64,000 nucleotides of DNA from Polynucleobacter alcilacus (GTDB lineage Bacteria > Pseudomonadota > Gammaproteobacteria > Burkholderiales > Burkholderiaceae). The notes under the pieces are model-generated. The model saw only the letters and a program-made list of their open reading frames with translations. It did not search any database and was not told the DNA's origin. A program made the position numbers and the translations under genes. Below are positions 54,519 through 64,000 of this stretch, in pieces (position 1 is the first letter of the stretch; each line of letters opens with the position of its first letter). The stretch is from the NCBI RefSeq assembly GCF_018881545.1, contig NZ_JACVQD010000001.1, forward strand, positions 1,766,776 through 1,830,775, written 5' to 3'.

Positions 54519-57500
54519 ATGGCTTTACCCCGTTTTATACATCTTCGCCTTCATTCCGAGTTTTCAATTACGGATGGAGTTGTTCGCATTGATGATGCGG
54601 TAGCTGCGGCTGCTAAAGATGATATGGGTGCCTTGGCTCTGACCGATTTAAGCAACTTATTCGGTTTAGTGCGTTTTTATACTGCTGCCCGAGCTGGTGG
54701 TATCAAACCCATTGCTGGTGCTGATGTTTGGGTGACTAATCCCCTAGACCCAGACCAACCGCATCGCTTATTGCTGCTGGTACAGAACCATTCTGGTTAT
54801 CTCAATCTTTGCGAGTTACTCAGTCGCGCTTCTTTGGATAATCAAACACGCGGTCGTGCCGAGATAGACTCCACATGGTTTAGTGAGCCTGCTGCAAAAG
54901 CGGAAGACAAGAAAGATAAAAGAACTCTCACTTATGGTTTGATTGCACTGTCAGGTGCGCGCATGGGTGAGCTTGGTACTGCTTTATTGGCGGGGCAAGA
55001 GGATCAAGCCAAGATTGCTGCAAGACGTTATGAGCAGTTATTCCCCAAGTCCTTTTATATTGAAGTGCAACGGGGTGGCAATCCGCAAGATGAGAAGCAA
55101 CTCCAACTGGCTTGTCACTTAGCTAGCGAATTGGATCTGCCGGTAGTGGCAACCCACCCAGTACAGTTCATGAAAAAGAGTGATTTCATAGCACATGAGG
55201 CCAGAGTATGTATTGCTGAAGGGGAGCTACTGGGCAATCCGCGTCGCGCAAAGAAATTCAATGACGAGCAGTACTTCTTAAGCCAAGCAGAAATGGAACA
55301 GCGCTTCACAGATTTGCCCGCTGCTTTAGCCAACTCGGTGGAGATTGCCAAGCGTTGTAACTTATCTTTGGTTCTCGGTCAGCCACGTTTACCCGATTTT
55401 CCGACGCCACCAGGTATTACCTTAGATGAATATCTTTTAGCCCTGTCCGAAATTGGTTTAGAGCGCCACATGGAGCGGAACTTTCCGAACGCAGAAGAAC
55501 GTGCCAAAGAAATGCCGCGTTATCACGAGCGCTTAGTATTTGAGGTGAAGACGATCTCACAAATGGGTTTCCCTGGCTACTTCTTGATTGTGTCAGACTT
55601 TATTAATTGGGCTAAAAATAATGGCGTGCCAGTAGGCCCAGGTCGTGGATCGGGTGCAGGCTCCTTGGTAGCCTACTCATTAGGAATCACGGATCTAGAT
55701 CCGCTGCGCTACAACTTGCTCTTTGAGCGCTTTTTAAATCCAGAGCGGGTATCCATGCCTGACTTCGACATCGACTTTTGTCAGCACGGCCGCGACCGGG
55801 TGATTCAGTACGTAAAAGACAAGTACGGCAAAGATGCCGTCAGTCAGATCGCTACCTTTGGCACGATGGCTGCAAGAGCTGCGATTCGGGATGTGGGGCG
55901 CGTATTAGAGCAGGGTTATAACTTCGTCGACGGTATTGCTAAGTTAGTTCCGAATAAGCCTGGTCAATATATGACTATTGAAATGGCTAAAAAGGAAGAG
56001 AAGCAATTAGCCGAGCGTGAAAAGAATGAGGATGAGGTGCGTCAACTTCTCTCTCTCGCACAACAATTAGAGGGTATGACGCGTAATGTGGGCATGCATG
56101 CGGGTGGTGTCTTGATTGCCCCGGGGCGCCTCACCGACTTTTGTCCACTCTACACCCAAGAATCAAAAGATCAAGATAGCAGCTCTGTTATCAGTCAATT
56201 TGATAAGGATGATGTAGAGGCAATCGGCTTAGTCAAGTTCGACTTCTTGGGTTTGACCACACTTACCATTTTGGCTGCAGCAGAACGCTGGATTAAAACC
56301 TTACATGCTGAGCGTAAGGATTGGAGCATCAGCGATATATCGCTCGATGATGAAAAAGCATTTGACGTTTTAAAGAAAGCAAACACCGTTGCCGTGTTTC
56401 AGCTAGAAAGCCGCGGCATGCAAGGCATGCTGCGTGAGGCTAAGCCTGACCGTTTTGAGGACATCATTGCGCTCGTGGCTTTATATCGCCCAGGCCCTAT
56501 GGATTTGATCCCAGACTTTATTGAACGGAAACATGGTCGTCAAAAAGTAGAATATCCAGATCCGCGAATTGAGCCGGTTCTTCGTGAGACCTACGGCATC
56601 ATGGTTTACCAGGAGCAGGTGATGCAGATGGCCCAGATGATTGGTGGCTACTCTCTAGGTGGTGCTGATATGTTGCGCCGAGCAATGGGTAAGAAAAAAC
56701 CAGAAGAAATGGCACAGCATCGCAAGATCTTTAGTGAAGGTGCAAAAGCGGGCGGTATTACTGAGGCTAAAGCAAACGAGATCTATGACTTAATGGAGCG
56801 TTTTGCTGGATATGGATTTAATAAATCGCATGCTGCTGCCTATGCACTCTTAGCCTATCAAACGGCTTGGCTCAAAGCCTACTACCCTGCCGAATTTATG
56901 GCAGCTAACTTATCGCTTGCAATGGATGACACCGATAAGGTGAAGATTTTGTATGACGATTGCTTGGCTAATCAAATACGGGTCTTCTCCCCCGATATCA
57001 ATACTGGAGTACATGAGTTCACACCGCTACGTGCACCAGACGCTGCCCCTGATGTACCAATCAGTCACATCCGTTATGGATTGGGAGCAGTTAGGGGAAC
57101 AGGTGAGGCAGCGATTGAAGCGATTGTCAAAGCCCGTGAAACGGGTGGGCCATTTAAGGACTTGTTTGACTTCTGCGCACGCGTAGACCGCCGGCAAGTA
57201 AATCGTCGTGCGATTGAAGCCTTGATGCGTGCCGGTGCATTTGACAGTCTGTATCGTGACTCAGTCGCACCGGGTGGTAACTTGTATGACATTCGCTCTA
57301 CTTTACTTGCGTCTTTAGCAAGGGCAATCGAGGCTGCAGAACAAGCTGAGGCCTCGATTCATCAGGTCAGTTTATTTGATATTGCTGGTGAGGAGAATCG
57401 CCATTTACCGGAGTTAGTGCGTGAACCGGTTTGGTCTGAGAAAAAACGCCTGCAAGAAGAGAAGACCTCGCTCGGTCTTTGCTTAACAGGCCATCTATTT

Positions 57501-58136
57501 GATGCCTATCGCGATGAGACGACGCATTTTATTCGCCAGTCCTTAGCGAAGGTTGCTGAAGGCAAGGATCAATTGATCGCTGGCATTATTACTTCAGCAC
57601 GTATGCTGACTGGGCAACGCGGTCGTATGATGATTGCTACTATCGATGATGGTAGCGCTGCAATCGAGGTAACTCTGTATAGCGAAGTGTATGAACCCAA
57701 TCGTTCATGGCTGAAAGAAGATGAGCTCTTAGTTGCTAAGGTCAATGTGACGCCTGATAAGTTCTCTGGTGGGATGAGGGTGGTATCTGAGGCTGTGATG
57801 GATATTACTGGCGCACGGATGCGTTTTGCGCGAAATATCCATGTTTGTATTGATGCTGCAATTGATTTGAACATGCTGCGTAGTCAGATTGGGCCTTATC
57901 TCATGGCTAATCGTGTTCGCGATCCTAAATTAGGTGCTGCATCTCCTGCTCTGGCAGGATCCAATGAGGGCGTGAAGGGATTGATGTTGACAGCTGCTGT
58001 GACTACTAGTGGTGGAGCATGTTTGATGCAGTTTCCTGAAGAGCTCAGAATTTATCCGGATGATGCTTGTCTGCACAGCTTGAACCAACTGCTGGCCTCA
58101 AAGCAAAAAGACCCGGTTCAAGTTCAGTACCACTAA
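54519..58136 (+). CDS. dnaE: DNA polymerase III alpha subunit DnaE
   Basis: 1205 residues, somewhat longer than E. coli DnaE (1160). N-terminal PHP domain (FIHLRLHSEFSITDG), polymerase core with the catalytic aspartates in MPDFDIDFC (about residue 415), GGVLIAPG, helix-hairpin-helix region, an OB fold (about 1010-1110) and the C-terminal tau-binding part. It is the replicative polymerase. Promoter and ribosome site must lie within the 5' part of gluQ on the other strand; an AGGGA lies about 17 bases upstream. A 25-residue insert after residue 120 (KAEDKKDK region) accounts for part of the extra length. Confidence 0.96.
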   Translation: MALPRFIHLRLHSEFSITDGVVRIDDAVAAAAKDDMGALALTDLSNLFGLVRFYTAARAGGIKPIAGADVWVTNPLDPDQPHRLLLLVQNHSGYLNLCELLSRASLDNQTRGRAEIDSTWFSEPAAKAEDKKDKRTLTYGLIALSGARMGELGTALLAGQEDQAKIAARRYEQLFPKSFYIEVQRGGNPQDEKQLQLACHLASELDLPVVATHPVQFMKKSDFIAHEARVCIAEGELLGNPRRAKKFNDEQYFLSQAEMEQRFTDLPAALANSVEIAKRCNLSLVLGQPRLPDFPTPPGITLDEYLLALSEIGLERHMERNFPNAEERAKEMPRYHERLVFEVKTISQMGFPGYFLIVSDFINWAKNNGVPVGPGRGSGAGSLVAYSLGITDLDPLRYNLLFERFLNPERVSMPDFDIDFCQHGRDRVIQYVKDKYGKDAVSQIATFGTMAARAAIRDVGRVLEQGYNFVDGIAKLVPNKPGQYMTIEMAKKEEKQLAEREKNEDEVRQLLSLAQQLEGMTRNVGMHAGGVLIAPGRLTDFCPLYTQESKDQDSSSVISQFDKDDVEAIGLVKFDFLGLTTLTILAAAERWIKTLHAERKDWSISDISLDDEKAFDVLKKANTVAVFQLESRGMQGMLREAKPDRFEDIIALVALYRPGPMDLIPDFIERKHGRQKVEYPDPRIEPVLRETYGIMVYQEQVMQMAQMIGGYSLGGADMLRRAMGKKKPEEMAQHRKIFSEGAKAGGITEAKANEIYDLMERFAGYGFNKSHAAAYALLAYQTAWLKAYYPAEFMAANLSLAMDDTDKVKILYDDCLANQIRVFSPDINTGVHEFTPLRAPDAAPDVPISHIRYGLGAVRGTGEAAIEAIVKARETGGPFKDLFDFCARVDRRQVNRRAIEALMRAGAFDSLYRDSVAPGGNLYDIRSTLLASLARAIEAAEQAEASIHQVSLFDIAGEENRHLPELVREPVWSEKKRLQEEKTSLGLCLTGHLFDAYRDETTHFIRQSLAKVAEGKDQLIAGIITSARMLTGQRGRMMIATIDDGSAAIEVTLYSEVYEPNRSWLKEDELLVAKVNVTPDKFSGGMRVVSEAVMDITGARMRFARNIHVCIDAAIDLNMLRSQIGPYLMANRVRDPKLGAASPALAGSNEGVKGLMLTAAVTTSGGACLMQFPEELRIYPDDACLHSLNQLLASKQKDPVQVQYH

Positions 58137-58137
58137 G

Positions 58138-59310
58138 TTATTGTTGTAGCGTTTGCTCAATTGCGGTAATGACTTGATTAGGCTCCAATAAGTCTAAGCA
58201 CTCACTATAACTATCAGCACGATCCAGGCAGCCTGCTTTGCGGCAAGGAACGCATTCACCGGGTCCTTGCAGGATAGTGACATTACCGACGGTCTGTGTG
58301 CGGGCGCGCAGTTGATACGGTTGCGCACCACTGAAGCCATTAGGCCATGGCCCAAAGTTTGTTGGTGGAGTCGCCCCAAATAGGGTGATGGTAGGAGTAT
58401 TGCAGGCAGCGGCTAAGTGGGTGATGGAGGTATCAACACCGATGTAGAGAGCGGCGCCCCTTAGCAAAGATCCTGCCTGCGGAATGGTGAGCGTACCAGC
58501 TGCATTGATTGCCTTAGCACGGGTTTCATCATCCAATAAAGAGAAGATGTCATGGTTGAGTTGGACATCTTGTTTAGCAGGTGAGGCACTTAAGATCACT
58601 TGGTAACCCCGTTCTACGAGCCAAGTAATTAGGGTTTTCCAATGCCCTAAAGGCCAACGCTTATAGGCAGTCAGCGGACCAGGATGTACGACAACATAAG
58701 CTTGTTTAATCTCGCTAGCAATGCTCGGGGGTAATGGTTCACCAGCGGGTGGAGTTACAGTGATTGGCCCGTCGAAGATTTCACGGGGATTTCTGAAAAA
58801 TACTTCCAGTAAGCGGAGTTTCTCTGCAATGACGTGTTGATTAAAGTAATCGACATCCACCGTATGCATACAGATCCATTTTTTCCAGGTATTTTGTTTT
58901 TCTGCCTTACTGCGTTTGGATATATCTTTAACATCCATACCTTGAGGGTGCCCACCTAAGACACCCACCCGACTGAAGGCAGCCACTAAGCCATATATAT
59001 AAGCGCGATCGCTAGGTTGAGTGATGATAGCCAAGTCATAACGTTGGAATAGACGCTTAAAGAGGGAAAGGTATTCACCAAAACCAGGGCGATCAGAGGT
59101 TTCAATGATTTTTGTAATATCCGGATTGCCATGTAGCATATCGAGCTTGCCGCGATAGCCTAGAAAATGAAATTCTGCATCGGGCCATAGTGTTCTTGCT
59201 TTGCTGATGAGCGGAGTCGTAACCAGTACATCCCCAATTTGCCTAGTGGCTATAAATAACACTTTTTTGGGTTTAAGTTTAGAGAAAGAGCCTATATTGG
59301 GTACGCTCAT
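58138..59310 (-). CDS. Glycosyltransferase family 9 (heptosyltransferase-like)
   Basis: 390 residues. The GT9 fold shows IATRQIGDVLVTTPLI near the N-terminus and VDTSITHLAAACNTPTITLFG at about residue 290, the nucleotide-sugar site. A cysteine-rich segment near the end (GECVPCRKAGCLD) is common in inner-core heptosyltransferases of this type. It likely adds a heptose to the LPS inner core. It abuts the preceding GT2 gene with no gap and converges with dnaE, one base apart. Confidence 0.88.
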   Translation of the reverse strand: MSVPNIGSFSKLKPKKVLFIATRQIGDVLVTTPLISKARTLWPDAEFHFLGYRGKLDMLHGNPDITKIIETSDRPGFGEYLSLFKRLFQRYDLAIITQPSDRAYIYGLVAAFSRVGVLGGHPQGMDVKDISKRSKAEKQNTWKKWICMHTVDVDYFNQHVIAEKLRLLEVFFRNPREIFDGPITVTPPAGEPLPPSIASEIKQAYVVVHPGPLTAYKRWPLGHWKTLITWLVERGYQVILSASPAKQDVQLNHDIFSLLDDETRAKAINAAGTLTIPQAGSLLRGAALYIGVDTSITHLAAACNTPTITLFGATPPTNFGPWPNGFSGAQPYQLRARTQTVGNVTILQGPGECVPCRKAGCLDRADSYSECLDLLEPNQVITAIEQTLQQ

Positions 59311-60090
59311 TTACATTGCCTTTGCCATTATCTTTTCACGCACACGACGTGCATTCTCAGCAGCATTACTTTGATCGTTTATTTTGTGAAAGAGATGGAG
59401 TACTTCAGTAGCCCATGATCCCGATTTACGAGTAATGTGATGACGCTGTAAGCGGAATACAAAATCGGCATCCTCATGCCCCCAGCCAGTGAGGGTCTCA
59501 TCAAAGCCATTAATGGCTTCTGCATCTGCTTTCCAACAAGCCATATTGCAGCCTTTAATCCGACGCCATACAAACTTTTTGTATGCCCGCCATGATCCAT
59601 CGCCCAGCTTGATCTTAAAAGGGAGGCATTTATTGATTCCACCACTGAGACGCTCGCTAATGAGATGTGAGCAAAAGCGCTCGAAGTCCCATGTTGGCCA
59701 AGTTAATAATTGCCGAGTGAACTTTTCATTCAGCAGTACGCGACTGCCAGTAACTAGATATCCCTTTTGGGCTAATGCGCGATGACGGGCTATAAAGTCG
59801 GGTTGCACGATGCAATCACCGTCCAAAAATACCAAGTAGTCACCGTGCGCTGCAGTAATGGCTTGATTTAGAATTTTGCTTTTACGAAAACCATGATCAT
59901 CCTGCCAAAGATGGGTAACCGCTATTGAGAAAGTTGACTTAATTTGATCAATGACTTGCTTGGTACTCTCGGTAGAGCCATCATCGGCAATGATGATTTC
60001 AAAATCACAATCCGTTTGTGTGGCCAATGATTCTAGGCACAACTTGAGTGCTTGCGGCCAGTTATAAGTAGCCAACAAAATCGAAATCAT
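59311..60090 (-). CDS. Glycosyltransferase family 2 of the LPS cluster
   Basis: 259 residues. A GT-A fold with ISILLATYNWPQAL, IADDGSTEST and the metal-binding VFLDGDCIV (about residues 95-103). The C-terminal part (GCNMACWKADAEAINGFDE...GWGHEDADF) has the galactosyltransferase-like acceptor site. It would transfer a hexose to the LPS core in the cytoplasm. It overlaps the upstream WaaE-like gene by 4 bases. Confidence 0.87.
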   Translation of the reverse strand: MISILLATYNWPQALKLCLESLATQTDCDFEIIIADDGSTESTKQVIDQIKSTFSIAVTHLWQDDHGFRKSKILNQAITAAHGDYLVFLDGDCIVQPDFIARHRALAQKGYLVTGSRVLLNEKFTRQLLTWPTWDFERFCSHLISERLSGGINKCLPFKIKLGDGSWRAYKKFVWRRIKGCNMACWKADAEAINGFDETLTGWGHEDADFVFRLQRHHITRKSGSWATEVLHLFHKINDQSNAAENARRVREKIMAKAM

Positions 60091-60848
60091 TTACTGGCAT
60101 CCTGATTTAATTGCCATAACTTGAGGTAGCGGTAGTAGGTCCCTTGCCCATTAGAAATTGCTAGAGCAAAACCTTGCGCGCCGTCTAAAAATCCAGCGCG
60201 AATAATGTAAGTGCGAATAAAGGCCCAGAAACCATGCAGAATTGCTTTCAAGGGATTGCTAGTCTTGCCTTTAGCAAAAGCCTGCTCTGCAGAAGCAGTG
60301 GAGTAGCGATCGAGTTTTTGTAAAACTTGGGAATAGTTCATAAAACTGTAGTGCAACATGGGGTTCTTAAGCTTGGCGACTTGACCATTGGGAATGAGTC
60401 GCTCATGGACTAAGTCATCTGAAAAGCGGGCTGTTCCCCGCTTAAAGAGCCGATCCACATAATCCGGACTCCAACCAGAATGGCGAATAAATCTGCCGCA
60501 ATACCAAGACAGGCGGGGAATGGCAAAACAGTCCACGTGGGCACTATGGTTTACCGCTGTCGCGATTTCCGATCTGAGGGCAGGCGTGAGTCTTTCGTCA
60601 GCATCTAAAGAGAGTACCCAGTCACCCGTGGCAAGGTCCAAGGCACGGTTCTTTTGGGGGCCAAAACCAGGCCAATCTGAGGGCTGAGCTAGGGTTGCCC
60701 CATAGTTTTTTGCGATTTCTAGGGTGCGGTCGGAGCTGGCTGTATCCACCACCACAATCTGTTGGGCTATACCCTCTAGGGAGGCTAGACAATCGTCCAA
60801 ATTGGCCTCTTCATTACGGGTGATGAGTATGACTGATAAGGTGGGCAT
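60087..60848 (-). CDS. WaaE/KdtX-like core glycosyltransferase (GT2)
   Basis: 253 residues with SVILITRNEEANL, VVVDTASSDRT, FGPQKNRAL and the acidic VLSLDADERL (about residue 80). The order and sequence match the WaaE/KdtX group that adds glucose to inner-core heptose. The C-terminus has a hydrophobic stretch (ILHGFWAFIRTYIIRAGFLDG), probably membrane-associated. It is the first gene of the three-gene LPS run and starts 10 bases from msbA on the opposite strand. Confidence 0.88.
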   Translation of the reverse strand: MPTLSVILITRNEEANLDDCLASLEGIAQQIVVVDTASSDRTLEIAKNYGATLAQPSDWPGFGPQKNRALDLATGDWVLSLDADERLTPALRSEIATAVNHSAHVDCFAIPRLSWYCGRFIRHSGWSPDYVDRLFKRGTARFSDDLVHERLIPNGQVAKLKNPMLHYSFMNYSQVLQKLDRYSTASAEQAFAKGKTSNPLKAILHGFWAFIRTYIIRAGFLDGAQGFALAISNGQGTYYRYLKLWQLNQDASK

Positions 60849-60858
60849 AATTCATTAT

Positions 60859-62622
60859 ATGAATGCTCAAGACCGTACTGCCTTAAATCGCATTATTTCC
60901 TACCTCAAGCCCCATATGGGCTTGATTATTGGCTCTTTGGTCGCCATGGCCTTTGTCGCTGGAGCTGAGACCTCAATACCTGCCCTGATGAAGCCTTTGC
61001 TGGATCGAGGCTTTACTGGCGAACTAGATAACAAACTTTGGCAGATACCCGTTTTCTTGGTTGGCTTGGCTTTAGTGCGCAGCATGGCCCAGTTCTTATC
61101 AAACTATCTGTTGACCCGCGTTATTAATTCTGTTCTTCTGAAATTACGTGAGCAGATGTTTCAAACTTTGCTCCATGCAAGCACTACCTTCTTTCAAAAA
61201 AATTCTGCCTCTCAATTGATCAACGCAGTAGTGTTTGAGGTGAACAATGTGCTCTCCATTATGGGTGGCATGCTCATCAGTCTAGTGCGCGATTCATTAA
61301 CAGTCATTGGTTTAATGGGTTACCTCATTTATTTGAATTGGCAACTCACCTTAGTAGTTTTGGTGATTTTCCCCGTCATTGCCTTCATCATGAGTAGGAT
61401 TAATCGACGCCTCAGATCACTCAATCGTGAACAGCAAAATTTAACTAGTGAATTGGCTTATATCGTTGAAGAGGCAGCTGCTGGTTACAAAATAGTAAAA
61501 GTACATGGCGCTGAGCAGTATGAGACTCGCCGCTTTATGGAAAAGGCAGAGCGCTTAAGACAGTTTGCCCTGAAATCCGCTGTGGCAGGCGGCTTGAATC
61601 AACCAATCACTCAGCTCGTCGCATCCATGGCCTTGTCCGTTGTATTGGTGATTGCTCTGATGCAGTCTGCCACTGAAGGCACTACTGTCGGCGGGTTTGC
61701 AGCCTTTGTTACCGCCATGATGTTGGTAATTTCACCCTTGAAACACTTGGCAGATATTAATCAACCTCTACAGCGTGGCTTGACGGCTGCTGAAATGATC
61801 TTTGGCTTAATGGATCAACCTTTTGAGGAAGATGAAGATCGTAAGCTCAACATGAAGTCATTAGATAGAGCAAAAGGCGGAATTCATTTTGAGGATGTTG
61901 GATTCTCTTACGAGCAAGAGGCAGGTCGTAAAGATGCATTAAGTAGCATTAATCTGCTGATTCGTCCTGGCGAGGTAGTCGCATTTGTAGGGCCGTCAGG
62001 CGGTGGTAAATCTAGCTTGGTCAATTTATTGCCACGCTTCTATAAACCGACTAGCGGTCATATTTTCTTAGACGACATTCCACTGGAAGATATCGTGTTG
62101 GCGGATGTCAGAAGGCAAATTGCTTTTGTAAGTCAGGATGTCATTCTATTTAACGACACCATAGCAGCGAACGTGGCTTATGGCGCATTAGGTCAAGAAG
62201 GAATTGACCGCGGACGCGTGATGGAAGCGCTCGAAGCCGCTAATCTGAGCGCCTTGATTCAGGAGTTACCAGAAGGCATTGACTCGATGATTGGCGATAA
62301 CGGCAATCGCCTATCTGGTGGCCAGCGCCAGCGCTTGGCAATCGCGCGGGCAATTTATAAAAATGCCCCAATTCTGATATTGGATGAGGCTACTTCAGCT
62401 TTGGATTCTGAATCAGAGCGTCAGGTTCAGGATGCTTTAGACAAGCTGATGGCTGGCAGGACCACTTTGGTGATTGCACATCGACTATCAACTATTGAAC
62501 ATGCGGATCGCATTGTGGTTCTGGAGCATGGCCAGATCGTTGAAAATGGCTCTCATGAGGATTTAATTCAGCAAGACGGTCTTTATGCGAATCTACATCG
62601 CATTCAGTTCTCAAACGACTAG
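60859..62622 (+). CDS. msbA: Lipid A export ABC transporter MsbA
   Basis: 587 residues from the ATG at 60859 (MNAQDRTALNRI); an open frame back to 60724 lies inside the divergent gene. It has six membrane helices (about 20-310) and a C-terminal ATPase with Walker A GPSGGGKSS (about 380), signature LSGGQRQRLAIARA and Walker B ILILDEATSALD. It flips lipid A-core across the inner membrane, which fits the neighbouring core glycosyltransferases. It converges on rng with 11 bases between. Confidence 0.95.
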   Translation: MNAQDRTALNRIISYLKPHMGLIIGSLVAMAFVAGAETSIPALMKPLLDRGFTGELDNKLWQIPVFLVGLALVRSMAQFLSNYLLTRVINSVLLKLREQMFQTLLHASTTFFQKNSASQLINAVVFEVNNVLSIMGGMLISLVRDSLTVIGLMGYLIYLNWQLTLVVLVIFPVIAFIMSRINRRLRSLNREQQNLTSELAYIVEEAAAGYKIVKVHGAEQYETRRFMEKAERLRQFALKSAVAGGLNQPITQLVASMALSVVLVIALMQSATEGTTVGGFAAFVTAMMLVISPLKHLADINQPLQRGLTAAEMIFGLMDQPFEEDEDRKLNMKSLDRAKGGIHFEDVGFSYEQEAGRKDALSSINLLIRPGEVVAFVGPSGGGKSSLVNLLPRFYKPTSGHIFLDDIPLEDIVLADVRRQIAFVSQDVILFNDTIAANVAYGALGQEGIDRGRVMEALEAANLSALIQELPEGIDSMIGDNGNRLSGGQRQRLAIARAIYKNAPILILDEATSALDSESERQVQDALDKLMAGRTTLVIAHRLSTIEHADRIVVLEHGQIVENGSHEDLIQQDGLYANLHRIQFSND

Positions 62623-62633
62623 GAATATATTCA

Positions 62634-64000
62634 TTAACTAAGAACGATGTCGTATTGCTCTTGGCGAAAACTGCCTTCCGCTTGAAGGGTAATTGGCTTA
62701 CCAATGAAATCCCCCAGCTGGGCTAAGAATTGATTCTCTTCCTCTAGAAATAAATCGATCACATCTGGCGCTGCCACGATTCTGAACTCACGAGGATTAA
62801 ATTGACGATGTTCGCGCACGATTTCACGCAAGATTTCGTAACAAATGGTTTGAGCAGTTTTGATCTCGCCTTTACCCATACAGGTTGCACAGGGTTCGCA
62901 AGTGATGTGGGCTAGGGATTCGCGCGTCCGCTTACGGGTCATTTCTATCAAACCTAAGGCAGAAAACTCACTCAACGAAGTACGGGCGTGATCTCGTTCC
63001 AGGTTGCGCTTTAATTCATGTAAAACCGCTTCTTGATGATCCTTACTAAGCATGTCAATGAAGTCAATAATGATGATGCCGCCCAGATTCCGTAAACGGA
63101 GTTGACGAGCAATCGCTTGAGCTGCTTCTAAATTAGTTTTAAAGACGGTGTCATCTAAATTACGTGCACCAACATAACTACCCGTATTGACATCAATCGT
63201 TGTCATGGATTCGGTCTGGTCAATCATGAGATAACCACCCGACTTTAAGTCCACGCGACGACCTAATGCTTTGTTAATTTCTGCATCAACCTCAAATAGG
63301 TCAAAAAGGGCACGTTCACCTCGGTGTAGGGTGAGTTTGCCGAGGAGATTGGGCATATACAGATTGGTGAAGGCCTTGAGTTTTTCAAAATTCTCTGCAG
63401 AATCCACTCGTATTTGGGTGGTTTCTTCACCAGCAAGATCACGCAATACTCGCTCGGCAAGACTGAGATCTTGATAGAGCAGGCTTGGTGCTGCTTTTTG
63501 CTTCGTAGCTTCACGGATATTTTCCCAGGTAGTTCGCAGATAGCGCATATCGTGTTGCAATTCGGTATCGCTTGCTTCCTGGGCGCTAGTGCGAACAATG
63601 ATTCCGCCTTTTTCATCTACGGCCATGAGGCTGGCAAGACGAGCCTTGATAGCTTCACGTTCTTCTGGTTGATCAATTCTTTGGGAGACGCCAATATATT
63701 TTTCAGTTGCTGCGTCGCTGCCTGCTGGAGGTAGGTAAACCAAATTACGTCCAGCAATACTCAGTTGAGCTGTTAAGCGAGCACCCTTGGTTCCGAGAGG
63801 ATCTTTTAATACTTGGACTAGCAGTGTTTGTCCCTCAAACAGCAATTTTTCAATTTGAGCTTGAGGATTATTTTGGACAATGTCGGCAACATGCATAAAG
63901 GCAGTGCGCTCAAGGCCAATTTCAATAAAGGCAGATTGCATCCCAGGTAAAACACGCACGACTTTGGCTAGATAAATATTGCCTACGATGCCCCGTTGCC
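62634..64000 (-). CDS. rng: Ribonuclease G (5' end beyond window)
   Basis: The frame stays open to base 64000 (GNIYLAKVVRVLPGMQSAFI), so the N-terminus lies outside the window; about 455 residues are visible. It has an S1-like region, the RNase E/G catalytic core with metal aspartates in TTIDVNTGS and IIIDFIDM, and the CEPCATCMGKG zinc-link cysteines. It ends soon after the core, with no long C-terminal scaffold, which identifies RNase G rather than RNase E. It matures 16S rRNA 5' ends and degrades some mRNAs. Confidence 0.93.
   Translation of the reverse strand, partial: QRGIVGNIYLAKVVRVLPGMQSAFIEIGLERTAFMHVADIVQNNPQAQIEKLLFEGQTLLVQVLKDPLGTKGARLTAQLSIAGRNLVYLPPAGSDAATEKYIGVSQRIDQPEEREAIKARLASLMAVDEKGGIIVRTSAQEASDTELQHDMRYLRTTWENIREATKQKAAPSLLYQDLSLAERVLRDLAGEETTQIRVDSAENFEKLKAFTNLYMPNLLGKLTLHRGERALFDLFEVDAEINKALGRRVDLKSGGYLMIDQTESMTTIDVNTGSYVGARNLDDTVFKTNLEAAQAIARQLRLRNLGGIIIIDFIDMLSKDHQEAVLHELKRNLERDHARTSLSEFSALGLIEMTRKRTRESLAHITCEPCATCMGKGEIKTAQTICYEILREIVREHRQFNPREFRIVAAPDVIDLFLEEENQFLAQLGDFIGKPITLQAEGSFRQEQYDIVLS

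Overview
The window reads as a chromosomal segment of a free-living betaproteobacterium of the Burkholderiaceae, most likely Polynucleobacter or a close relative. This is an inference from protein flavour, moderate AT-leaning composition, and gene orders such as smc-zipA-ligA, lolC-lolD-tatD-comEC and recJ-prfB-lysS. No rRNA, CRISPR array, IS element or prophage is visible. Coding density is very high and no gene-free stretch exceeds about 300 bases. The larger gaps (20282-20471, 21733-22026, 40853-41063, 41833-42123) are described under the sites they hold.

Layout. 1-1123: the end of a chemotaxis cheA (cut by the window edge) and a cheW. 1120-6019 (minus): an assimilatory sulfate operon, read as fpr, an unlisted 54-codon ORF, a TauE/SafE permease, cysH, cysD and cysN, with a structured leader that can hide the ribosome binding site. 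6191-6670: dsbB. 6793-12247 (minus): an RpfE-like gene, recJ, prfB (with the programmed +1 frameshift) and lysS. 12294-17574 (plus): lolC, lolD, tatD-type nuclease, comEC. 17677-20281: a small coiled-coil protein overlapping a GAF-GAF-PAS-adenylate cyclase. 20472-21732: a glycine-zipper lipoprotein and an AT-rich GT25 glycosyltransferase, then initiator tRNA-Met. 22027-25886: kup, a secreted charged protein, radA. 25903-28833 (minus): dapD, dapE, prmB. 29008-35622 (plus): smc, zipA, ligA.

35730-42037 is the accessory part: NUDIX hydrolase, glutathione-transferase-like protein, an FAD oxidase whose domain order looks circularly permuted relative to D-amino-acid oxidases, a DUF4239-type membrane protein, an HD-domain protein with the ligand set of mixed-valent diiron oxygenases, a periplasmic glycerophosphodiesterase, and a ~1 kb islet carrying only a Fic toxin and a VbhA-type antitoxin between a complete tRNA-Lys and a displaced copy of its 3' end.

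42124-64000: amiC and tsaE (minus), queG, azlC, azlD (plus), a large FAD/FeS 2-hydroxyacid dehydrogenase with a GntR/FCD regulator (minus) facing a serine-glyoxylate-type aminotransferase, a GlcG-like protein and rhlE (plus), gluQ (minus) with its start 3 bp from that of dnaE (plus), an LPS-core glycosyltransferase set (minus) facing msbA (plus), and most of RNase G (minus, cut by the window end).

The most notable observations are the permuted oxidase, the integrase-less Fic islet in tRNA-Lys, and the hairpin plus small ORF heading the sulfate operon.
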